From contig DMTU01000246.1 of assembly GCA_003476595.1 (NCBI GenBank), positions 1 through 5,208 of the forward strand: 5,208 nucleotides of DNA, in the 5' to 3' direction. The stretch comes from Acidimicrobiaceae bacterium (GTDB lineage: Bacteria > Actinomycetota > Acidimicrobiia > Acidimicrobiales > Salinilacustritrichaceae). Every line of letters begins with the position of its first letter. The stretch's first letter is position 1. This document shows positions 1-5,208 of the stretch, piece after piece. The notes under the pieces are model-generated. The model was not told the origin of the DNA. It saw only the letters and a program-made list of their open reading frames with translations, and searched no databases. Both the position numbers and the translations under genes were made by a program.

Positions 1-19
1 GGAATATCGACTCAGATCA

Positions 20-1381
20 CTAGACCGTCGGCACGTCGGCCATGGCCGCCGCGATGGCGTCCTCGGAGAGGTCCATGTCGACCATCTCGCCGTCGAAGTA
101 GCTGTTGTACGCGGCCAGGTCGAGGTGGCCGTGGCCGCACAGCGCGGTGAGGATCACCTTCTCCTCGCCGGTCTCCTTGCACGCCAGCGCCTCGCGCACC
201 GCCGCCGCGATGGCGTGGGTGGGCTCGGGTGCCGGGATGATGCCCTCCGAGCGGGCGAACTGCACGGCAGCACCGAAGCACTCGAGCTGCGGGATGGAGA
301 TGGCCTCGGTCTCGCCCAGCTCGTACAGGTGGGACACGAGCGGCGCCATGCCGTGGTAGCGCAGGCCGCCGGCGTGGATGGGGTCGGGAACGAACCCGTG
401 GCCGAGCGTGTGCATCTTCATCAGCGGCGTCATGCCGGCCGTGTCGCCGAAGTCGTAGCGGAACTCGCCCTTGGTGAGCGTGGGACACGCGGCCGGCTCG
501 ACGCAGCGGATGGTGGGGTTCATCTTCCCCGCCCACTTCTCGCGCAGGAACGGGAAGGCGAGGCCGCCGAAGTTCGAGCCGCCGCCCGTGCAGCCCACCA
601 GCAGGTCGGGGGTCTCCCCCACCTTGGCCAGCTGGAGCAGGGCCTCCTCGCCGATCACGGTCTGGTGGAGCAGCACGTGGTTCAGGACCGAGCCGAGGGC
701 GTAGCGGACGTTGGGATCGGCTGCCGCCACCGACACGGCCTCGGAGATGGCGATGCCGAGGCTGCCGGTGTGCTCGGGGTCCTCGGCCAGCAGCTGGCGG
801 CCGTAGTCGGTGACGTCGGACGGGCTGGAGTGCACGGTGGCGCCCCACACCTGCATCATCGCCCGCCGGTACGGCTTCTGGCGGTACGACGCGGCGACCT
901 GCCACACCTCGCACTCCATGCCGTACTGGGCGGTGGCGAACGCGAGGGCCGAGCCCCACTGGCCGGCGCCGGTCTCGGTGGTGAGCTTCGTGACGCCCTC
1001 GGCGTTGTTGTAGTACGCCTGGGGCACCGACGTGTTCGGCTTGTGCGAGCCGGCCGGGCTCACGCCCTCGTACTTGTAGTAGATGCGGGCCGGCGTACCG
1101 AGCGCCTGCTCGAGGCGGTGGGCGCGGAACAGCGGGCTCGGCCGCCACAGCCGGTAGACGTCGAGCACCTCACCGGGGATGTCGATGTAGCGCTCGGTCG
1201 ACACCTCCTGCTCGATGATGGCCATCGGGAACAGCGGTGCCAGGTCGTCGGGGCCGACCGGCTCGTGCGTGGCCGGGTGCAGCGGCGGCGCCATCGGCTC
1301 GGGCAGGTCGGCGACCACGTTGTACCACTGCGTCGGCTGCTCGGATTCGTCGAGGAGGATCTTGGTGGGGATCTCGGCCAT
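20..1381 (-). CDS. trpB: TrpB2-type tryptophan synthase beta chain (TrpB-like PLP-dependent enzyme), complete
   Basis: This 453-residue fold-type II PLP enzyme would condense indole with L-serine to make L-tryptophan in the cytoplasm. Visible motifs are the PLP-lysine segment GSHKPN (Lys114), ETGAGQWG (136-143, with the catalytic-type Glu136) and the phosphate-binding loop CTGGGSN (264-270). TrpB2 rather than TrpB1 is indicated by the N-terminal [15 protein letters not shown] block, the segment [12 protein letters not shown] (336-347) and [10 protein letters not shown] near the end. The length also suits TrpB2, as TrpB1 is about 400 residues. The open frame continues upstream to 1564, but homology begins at MAEIPTK, so I chose the ATG at 1381. 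A GTG at 1393 is an alternative. GGAGG at 1408-1412 is too far from the ATG to be its ribosome site. No trpA or other trp gene is adjacent, which fits TrpB2 enzymes that act without TrpA, possibly in indole salvage. Cys415 sits where the family usually has Ser. Family assignment is firm; the physiological role is inferred. Confidence 0.93.
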   Translation of the reverse strand: MAEIPTKILLDESEQPTQWYNVVADLPEPMAPPLHPATHEPVGPDDLAPLFPMAIIEQEVSTERYIDIPGEVLDVYRLWRPSPLFRAHRLEQALGTPARIYYKYEGVSPAGSHKPNTSVPQAYYNNAEGVTKLTTETGAGQWGSALAFATAQYGMECEVWQVAASYRQKPYRRAMMQVWGATVHSSPSDVTDYGRQLLAEDPEHTGSLGIAISEAVSVAAADPNVRYALGSVLNHVLLHQTVIGEEALLQLAKVGETPDLLVGCTGGGSNFGGLAFPFLREKWAGKMNPTIRCVEPAACPTLTKGEFRYDFGDTAGMTPLMKMHTLGHGFVPDPIHAGGLRYHGMAPLVSHLYELGETEAISIPQLECFGAAVQFARSEGIIPAPEPTHAIAAAVREALACKETGEEKVILTALCGHGHLDLAAYNSYFDGEMVDMDLSEDAIAAAMADVPTV

Positions 1382-1389
1382 GGGCGCCA

Positions 1390-1395
1390 ACACTA
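1390..1395 (-). promoter_or_regulatory. Candidate -10 element for trpB2 (possible leaderless transcript)
   Basis: On the minus strand the hexamer TAGTGT fits the actinobacterial TANNNT -10 pattern. It ends 8 nt before the ATG at 1381, which would put the transcription start at or next to the A of the start codon. The ATG lacks a properly spaced Shine-Dalgarno sequence, which fits a leaderless mRNA. No good -35 element is visible about 17 bp upstream, so this is only a candidate. Confidence 0.3.
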
Positions 1396-1466
1396 TGCAC
1401 GGGCCCACCTCCCGGGCTCCGGGAAACGGGCGTCTGGCGCGGTTCGGGATCGGGAACGAACGCGCC

Positions 1467-1694
1467 ATGCGCATGTTCCTGATCCTCATGGCCATGATCG
1501 GCATCGCCGTCGTCGTCATCCTGTACATGGCGGCCCAGAGCCGGAACCGACCGAAGGCCGACACCCAGCCCGAGGTCCCCGGCGGCTCCCGGCCCGAGGA
1601 GTTCCCCGAGCCGGGGGCACCGGCGCCCCACCGGTCGGACGGCAGCCCGGTGCCCGGTTCCCGCGACGACCGTCACGACCACGGCAAGCCGTGA
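1467..1694 (+). CDS. Small single-pass membrane protein, hypothetical
   Basis: This 75-residue protein is of a kind I do not recognise. Residues 3-22 form one strongly hydrophobic segment (Phe, Leu, Ile, Val, Met, Ala), followed by a short basic stretch (SRNRPK). The rest is a hydrophilic, Pro/Gly/Asp/Arg-rich tail that is probably disordered and ends in HDHGKP. The basic residues after the membrane segment suggest N-out/C-in, or an uncleaved anchor with the tail in the cytoplasm; topology is inferred. Start choice: the frame is open from 1215, but upstream it is antisense to trpB2 and the membrane segment begins right after the ATG at 1467. A second ATG at 1473 would remove only two residues. 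There is no strong ribosome site; GGGAACGAA just upstream is a weak one. It diverges from trpB2 across 85 bp and ends just before a strong hairpin, as expected of a separate short transcript. It could be spurious, but the membrane segment and gene packing favour a real gene. Confidence 0.65.
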   Translation: MRMFLILMAMIGIAVVVILYMAAQSRNRPKADTQPEVPGGSRPEEFPEPGAPAPHRSDGSPVPGSRDDRHDHGKP

Positions 1695-1709
1695 GCGCCC
1701 GCCCGTGAT

Positions 1710-1748
1710 CTCGTGCCCCGGGGCCACCTGTGGTCCCCGAGGCACGAG
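1710..1748. terminator. Bidirectional hairpin terminator between convergent genes
   Basis: The arms 1710-1726 and 1731-1748 form about 17 base pairs with one C/A mismatch (1718/1740), one bulged T (1734) and a four-base loop CCTG. The hairpin lies 15 bp past the stop of the small membrane protein and 11 bp past the stop of the convergent cell-wall-binding gene, so it can serve both strands. Neither side has a clear T-run, as is common for terminators in high-GC actinobacteria. Confidence 0.8.
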
Positions 1749-1759
1749 TCTCCCGGCGG

Positions 1760-3304
1760 TCAGCCCCAGGCGATCTCGGTCACGCCGTAGGGCTCGGTCG
1801 GCTCGCCGTTGCCGTCCACGTCGAGGTGTCCGTCACCGTCGAGGTCCTCCCAGACGGCGACCACGACGCAGTCGGCGGACTCGGCGAGCACCCCGATCGG
1901 CAGGGTGCCGCCTTCCGGGGTGGCCTCGCCGACGTAGCCGGCGGGACCGACCGGGTCGCCGTTGATGTCGACGATGGCCGCGGAGTCGCCGTCGGACTCA
2001 CCGCGGAAGTCCGCGGCCTGGTCGCCGTCGGCGTCCTGGAAGGTGTCCGGACCGGCGCCGACCACGTCGGAGTAGGCGCACGGGTAGATGGCCACGTCGA
2101 CGGGACCGGTGAAGGAGGCGTCGTCGTAGCGGCCGATCACCTCGGCCTCGAACCGGTCACCGGGATCAGCCTCCACGGCCTCCATCGGGGCGACCATGAA
2201 GGTCTGCTCGGTCTCGGTGCCGGCGTGGCAGGACTCGGCTCGCTGCTCGGCCGCCTCGAGGGTCGCGGTCGTGACCGCGGCCTGGCCGCCGATGGCACGG
2301 ACGGTGCTGATGTCCGGGCACTCGGCTTCCAGCCACGTCGCCGTGTTCTGGCCGAGTGTGGACGGGTTCTCGGTGAGCAGGATGGGCGACCCGGCGCGAC
2401 CGGCGTAGGGACCGGCGGCGAGCGCATCGGCGAAGTTGTCGCCGCGAGCCAGGTTGACCAGGTCGGTGTCCCAGCCCAGCGCCAGCTGCGCGTGGTCGGC
2501 GACGAGCGTGGCGGTCTCCAGGCGGTCCTGGCCGCCGAGGCGCGTGGGGTCCATGCCGAGGTCGGCGAGGCGCTGCTCGACGCCGGCACCGACGGCGAGC
2601 TCCCCGCCGACGATGATCACGTGCTCGATGCCGAGGTCGCCGAGCGCGTCCTCCGTGATGTGGGTGAGGACCCCCTGCTCGGTGAACAGGACGGGGAACG
2701 GGTTCGGCTGGCCGGCCGCGAAGGATCCGGCGAGCACGGCGTCGGCCGGGGCGTAGGCGTTCGCGATCATCGCCGTGCGCTCCCCACCGATCTCGCCGAC
2801 GTCCGCGTTCGGTGACGCGTCGATGGAGGCGCCGATGGCGGCCGCGGTGTGGAAGCGGGTGTCGCCGTCGAAGCGGGTGACCCGGTCGAAGCGCTGCTGC
2901 AGCTCGGCCTCCAGCTCGGCGCTGATGGCGGCCGTGCCGCCGAGCAGCACGACCTCCTGCACGCCGAGGTCCGTGAAGGCCTGCTCGGTCGCGGCCGGGA
3001 TGTCGTCGCGGTGGGTGAGCAGGAGCGGTGCGATCGTGGATCGCGAGAGCGGCGATGCCGCGAGGGCGTCAGCGAAGCCCATGCCGTTGGCCAGCAGCGC
3101 CACGCCCGATCCGTCGGGATGACCGAAGTCGGCGATGGCCGCGGCGGTGGCGAAGCGCGTGTCTCCCTCCAACCGGGCCGGTTGCACGTCGTGCTCGGCG
3201 GCCGCCGGAGCGGCAGCGAGGAACGTGGCGGCGAGCATGGCAGCGATGGCGAGCAGGCCCGAGATGGTCGAGCCAGCGCGCCGAGACGAGGTCCCTTGGC
3301 GCAT
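1760..3304 (-). CDS. Secreted cell-wall-binding repeat 2 (CWB2) family protein with Asp-rich C-terminal domain
   Basis: This 514-residue protein begins with a Sec signal peptide: a basic start (MRQGTSSRR), a hydrophobic core at about 13-32, and AAPAAA-E giving likely cleavage after Ala36. Three tandem CWB2 repeats (PF04122 type) follow at about 44-138, 144-246 and 255-352. Each starts with an R(L/F)-x-G-(D/Q)-x-R-(F/L) block and ends with an IGG/VGG/LGG strand. Known CWB2 triplets bind anionic wall polymers and attach proteins to the cell surface. The C-terminal part (about 365-514) has a beta-rich look and two Asp/Gly clusters, DADGDQAADF near 424 and DLDGDGHLDVDGNG at 487-500, resembling calcium-binding loops. 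I see no LPXTG motif or C-terminal membrane anchor. The four cysteines (329, 359, 409, 479) all lie in the second half and may form disulfides. The start is set by the ATG at 3304, the signal peptide right after it, and AAGGGGA six bases upstream. The gene diverges from the CBM48-like gene. Wall attachment is well supported; the role of the C-terminal domain is unknown. Confidence 0.9.
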   Translation of the reverse strand: MRQGTSSRRAGSTISGLLAIAAMLAATFLAAAPAAAEHDVQPARLEGDTRFATAAAIADFGHPDGSGVALLANGMGFADALAASPLSRSTIAPLLLTHRDDIPAATEQAFTDLGVQEVVLLGGTAAISAELEAELQQRFDRVTRFDGDTRFHTAAAIGASIDASPNADVGEIGGERTAMIANAYAPADAVLAGSFAAGQPNPFPVLFTEQGVLTHITEDALGDLGIEHVIIVGGELAVGAGVEQRLADLGMDPTRLGGQDRLETATLVADHAQLALGWDTDLVNLARGDNFADALAAGPYAGRAGSPILLTENPSTLGQNTATWLEAECPDISTVRAIGGQAAVTTATLEAAEQRAESCHAGTETEQTFMVAPMEAVEADPGDRFEAEVIGRYDDASFTGPVDVAIYPCAYSDVVGAGPDTFQDADGDQAADFRGESDGDSAAIVDINGDPVGPAGYVGEATPEGGTLPIGVLAESADCVVVAVWEDLDGDGHLDVDGNGEPTEPYGVTEIAWG

Positions 3305-3310
3305 GGCGAT

Positions 3311-3319
3311 TCCCCTTCT
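3311..3319 (-). promoter_or_regulatory. Ribosome binding site of the CWB2 gene
   Basis: AGAAGGGGA on the minus strand lies six bases upstream of the ATG at 3304. It is purine-rich and correctly spaced. It fixes the start immediately before the signal peptide, although the frame is open 46 codons further upstream. Confidence 0.7.
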
Positions 3320-3341
3320 GATGGTCAGCTGGTCCCTTCCA

Positions 3342-3370
3342 CCACTAGGCGCAGATCGGGCCGACCCCAA
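3342..3370 (-). promoter_or_regulatory. Weak candidate promoter for the CWB2 gene
   Basis: On the minus strand TTGGGG (3365-3370) and TAGTGG (3342-3347) are separated by 17 bp, about 40 bp upstream of the start codon. Spacing and position suit a housekeeping-type promoter, but the -10 hexamer lacks the conserved final T. This is a guess based on spacing. Confidence 0.22.
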
Positions 3371-3456
3371 CGTCGCGGGCCATTCGGCCCTTCTGCTTCG
3401 CCGTGCGATCGGGTACCACTTGGCGCAGGACCGGCGCGGCATCCGCGCTCTCGGCG

Positions 3457-3463
3457 AAAGGGA
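3457..3463 (+). promoter_or_regulatory. Ribosome binding site supporting a GTG start
   Basis: AAAGGGA lies four bases before the GTG at 3468 and supports that codon as the start of the CBM48-like gene. The frame is open back to 3135, but the only upstream ATG in this intergenic stretch (3321) would add sequence that does not look coding. Confidence 0.55.
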
Positions 3464-3467
3464 TCAC

Positions 3468-3920
3468 GTGCTCACCAAGAACTGGAACCCGAAGACCGGA
3501 CGCTTCGACGTCACCTTCGACCTCCCGGCCGAGCTCGACATCGAGCAGGCCGCGGTCGTCGGGGAGTTCAACGACTGGTCCGAGACGGCCGACCCGATGC
3601 AGACCGATGCAGAGGGCCGCTGGTCGGCCACCGTGTCCCTGGATCCGAGCCGCTCGTACCGCTTCCGCTACCACCTCGGCGACGACCGGTGGGAGAACGA
3701 CTGGAACGCCGACAGCTACGTCGGCAACGACTTCGGTGGCGCCGACTCGGTGGTGACGACCCCGGAGGAGCCGAGCGCGCCCCCGCCCGCCAAGTCCGCG
3801 GCGCCGAAGAAGGCAGCCGCCAAGAAGACCGCAGCCAAGAAGGCCCCGGCAAAGAAGGCGGCAGCGAAGAAGACGGCCGCGAAGAAGGCCAAGAAGGCCA
3901 CCAAGCGCCCACCGAGCTGA
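3468..3920 (+). CDS. CBM48/isoamylase early set-like domain protein with histone-H1-like Lys/Ala tail
   Basis: This 150-residue protein has two parts. Residues about 8-97 resemble the CBM48 / AMPK-beta glycogen-binding family (isoamylase N-terminal, early set). Visible features are a GRFDVTFDLP strand, the hallmark VVGEFNDWS at 30-38, then RWSATVSLDP, YRFRYHL and NDWNADSYVGNDFGGADSVV. After a Pro-rich linker (about 98-107), residues 108-146 form a strongly basic tail with a five-residue AKK(A/T)(A/P) rhythm and seven Lys-Lys pairs, like the tails of histone H1 and mycobacterial HupB. The first part may bind alpha-glucan or act as a small protein-interaction domain. The tail could bind nucleic acid or another polyanion. 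No catalytic domain is present and no glycogen gene is nearby. The start is GTG, supported by AAAGGGA upstream and by homology beginning at LTKNWNPKTG. No signal peptide is visible, so it is probably cytoplasmic. The domain call is good; the function is unknown. Confidence 0.85.
   Translation: MLTKNWNPKTGRFDVTFDLPAELDIEQAAVVGEFNDWSETADPMQTDAEGRWSATVSLDPSRSYRFRYHLGDDRWENDWNADSYVGNDFGGADSVVTTPEEPSAPPPAKSAAPKKAAAKKTAAKKAPAKKAAAKKTAAKKAKKATKRPPS
3789..3905 (+). repeat. Lys/Ala pentad repeat region encoding the basic tail
   Basis: About seven tandem units encode AKK(A/T)(A/P). Two copies of the 11-residue unit AAAKKTAAKKA differ by synonymous changes at six of eleven codons (for example gca/gcg, acc/acg), while the lysine codons are all AAG. 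The protein pattern is therefore conserved beyond the DNA repeat, which argues against recent slippage. Confidence 0.8.
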
Positions 3921-3928
3921 ACCGCTCT

Positions 3929-3957
3929 GGCAGCGGTGGCGGAACGCCGCCGCTGCC
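3929..3957. terminator. Bidirectional hairpin terminator between convergent genes
   Basis: The arms 3929-3941 and 3945-3957 pair over 13 bp, including one G/T wobble, around a three-base loop GAA. The hairpin lies 8 bp after the CBM48-like stop codon and 21 bp beyond the stop of the convergent GGDEF-EAL gene. No T-run follows. Position and stability support a shared terminator. Confidence 0.75.
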
Positions 3958-3978
3958 GGCGCCCAATCGACCGAGGGA

Positions 3979-5208
3979 TCAGTCGACCAGGGAGGGCAGG
4001 CCCGGCACCACGTCGGCCATCGCCTGGCGCATCCGGACCTCTGCGTCCTCGCGGTCCTCGGCCTGCAGCCGCTCGACGAAGTCGGCGGCCGGCATCGGAC
4101 GACCGAGGTGGTAGCCCTGCATGCGGTCGCAGCCCTGCGAGACCAGGAACCTGCGCTGGTCCTCGGTCTCGACCCCTTCGGCAACCAGGGTCATGCCCAA
4201 GGTCTTGGCCATGGCGATGGTGGCGGCGACGATGGCCGCGGCGCTCGGCGTCATGGCCTGCACGAAGGAGCGGTCGAGCTTGAGGGTGCTGACCGGGAGC
4301 TCGCCCAGGTACTGCAGGCCGCAGTAGCCGGTGCCGAAGTCGTCGATGGCGGCCTTGATGCCGAGCTGGCGCAGCTCGCGCAGGCGCTCGGCCACGAGCT
4401 CCACGTCCTCGACCGCCGCGTTCTCGGTGAGCTCGACGACCAGGCGGGACGGGTCCGCGCCGGTGTCGCGCAGCGCCCGGGTGATCGAGGTGACCAGGTC
4501 CTCCCGGAAGTGGCGGGGGCTCACGTTGATGGTGACGAAGCGGTCGCCGAGGCCGAGGCGGGCCAGCTCGGCGAGCTGCTCGCACGCGGCGCGGATGACC
4601 CAGTTCCCGAGCTCGATGATCAGGTCGGACTGCTCGGCGACGGGGATGAAGTCGTTCGGCGGGATCATGCCCTTCTCGGGGTGGATCCAGCGGACCAGGG
4701 ACTCCGCACCGCTGGTGCGCCCGTCCGATGCCTCCACGATGGGCTGGTAGTACAGCACCAGCTCGTCCTGGGCGATCGCCCGGTGCAGCGCGGTCTCGAG
4801 CTCGAGGCGGGTCGCGGCCTGCTCGTGCAGGGTGGCGCTGAACATCTCGACCACCGCTCCGCCGCGCTCCTTGGCCCGGTACATCGCGGCATCGGCGGCG
4901 CTGAGGAGGTCCCCGGGCTCGCTGCCGTCGTGGGGGAACACGGCGGCGCCGACGCTGGCGAGGTTGTGCACGGCGAAGCGGCCGAGGTCGATCGGCTCCC
5001 GCAGCGCTTCGAGGATGCGGCCGGCCACGAGGCTGACGTCGTCGGCGGAGCGGAGGTGCGGGAGCAGGACGGCGAACTCGTCGCCCGCGAGGCGGGCCAC
5101 GGTGTCCTCGTGTCGGGCGCACTCGGCCAGCCGCCTCGCCGTCTCGCGCAGGAGCTGGTCACCGGCCTCGTGCCCGAACGTGTCGTTGACGTCCTTGAAG
5201 CGGTCGAG
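3979..5208 (-). CDS. GGDEF-EAL cyclic-di-GMP signalling protein, 5' end outside window
   Basis: The 409 C-terminal residues are visible; the N-terminus and start codon lie past the right edge, so any sensor domain is unseen. Numbering from the window edge, the GGDEF domain shows DRFKDVNDTFGHEAGD (Asn8 and Asp17 match guanine-contacting positions), an RxxD inhibitory I-site (RHED, 32-35) and the signature AGDEF (41-45), with Ala for the first Gly. The EAL domain (about 135-380) carries ESL (169-171) in place of EAL, NVSP (Asn228), ELTE (Glu259), DDFGTGY (Asp289-Asp290), KLD (Lys310), EGVE (Glu344) and MQGYHLGRP (Gln364). All metal-binding and catalytic positions of active c-di-GMP phosphodiesterases therefore appear to be kept. 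Phosphodiesterase activity is likely. Cyclase activity is possible, because AGDEF variants can be active and the I-site implies c-di-GMP binding. After the EAL domain there is only a short charged helix-like tail. Its output cannot be judged from the neighbours. Confidence 0.93.
   Translation of the reverse strand, partial: LDRFKDVNDTFGHEAGDQLLRETARRLAECARHEDTVARLAGDEFAVLLPHLRSADDVSLVAGRILEALREPIDLGRFAVHNLASVGAAVFPHDGSEPGDLLSAADAAMYRAKERGGAVVEMFSATLHEQAATRLELETALHRAIAQDELVLYYQPIVEASDGRTSGAESLVRWIHPEKGMIPPNDFIPVAEQSDLIIELGNWVIRAACEQLAELARLGLGDRFVTINVSPRHFREDLVTSITRALRDTGADPSRLVVELTENAAVEDVELVAERLRELRQLGIKAAIDDFGTGYCGLQYLGELPVSTLKLDRSFVQAMTPSAAAIVAATIAMAKTLGMTLVAEGVETEDQRRFLVSQGCDRMQGYHLGRPMPAADFVERLQAEDREDAEVRMRQAMADVVPGLPSLVD

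Noticed and set aside
1445..1460. GTTC...GAAC inverted arms before the small membrane protein
   Set aside because: Only four base pairs match and the centre does not, and it does not fit the SOS-box pattern of actinobacteria (GAAC-N4-GTTC).
1382..1564. Upstream extension of the trpB2 frame (61 codons)
   Set aside because: The added residues are Arg/Met-rich, do not resemble TrpB2 N-termini, and overlap the divergent small membrane protein gene.
125..1708. Long open frame on the plus strand opposite trpB2 (527 codons)
   Set aside because: It is antisense to a well-supported TrpB2 gene. The translation is rich in Arg, Gly, Val and His without recognisable motifs, as expected of a GC-bias shadow.
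1730..2815. Plus-strand open frame opposite the CWB2 gene
   Set aside because: It is Val/Gly/Asp/Arg-rich with no motifs and antisense to a gene with a signal peptide and three clear repeats.
3135..3467. Upstream extension of the CBM48-like frame
   Set aside because: It runs antisense through the CWB2 signal peptide. A ribosome site directly before the GTG at 3468 and the family-like LTKNWNPKTG start argue for the shorter form.
3716..5122. Long minus-strand frame overlapping the GGDEF-EAL gene (468 codons)
   Set aside because: Its translation is low-complexity Arg/Pro/Gly and it is out of frame with the clear GGDEF-EAL coding frame. It is a shadow of that gene and of the Lys-rich tail region.

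Overview
The window is GC-rich and densely coding, with strong G/C bias at third codon positions, a GTG start, hairpin terminators without a T-run and a secreted protein built from cell-wall-binding repeats. Together these suggest a high-GC Gram-positive (actinobacterial) chromosome. An Acidimicrobiia-type lineage is only a guess. I see no tRNA, rRNA, CRISPR array, insertion sequence, phage gene or sign of recent transfer.

Five genes alternate strictly in strand (- + - + -), so no two share an operon. (1) 20..1381 (-) is a complete stand-alone TrpB2-type tryptophan synthase beta chain (PLP enzyme) with no trpA or other trp gene beside it. (2) 1467..1694 (+) is a 75-residue single-pass membrane protein of unknown function, divergent from trpB2 across 85 bp. 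(3) 1760..3304 (-) is a secreted protein with three cell-wall-binding type 2 repeats and a C-terminal domain rich in Asp/Gly calcium-type loops. (4) 3468..3920 (+) is a small glycogen-binding-like (CBM48/isoamylase early set) domain fused to a histone-H1-like Lys/Ala tail, divergent from gene 3 across 163 bp. (5) 3979..5208 (-) is a GGDEF-EAL cyclic-di-GMP protein whose N-terminus lies beyond the right edge.

Each convergent junction (genes 2/3 and 4/5) carries a strong near-perfect hairpin that can serve both strands. The two divergent junctions hold the promoters.

The genes do not form an obvious pathway. They cover amino-acid metabolism, the envelope, a possible carbohydrate- or nucleic-acid-binding protein, and second-messenger signalling. 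The points most worth a second look are the CBM48 plus Lys/Ala tail fusion, a Cys in TrpB2 where the family normally has the Ser that contacts the PLP ring nitrogen, and a possible leaderless start for trpB2. I found no convincing multi-gene novel system.
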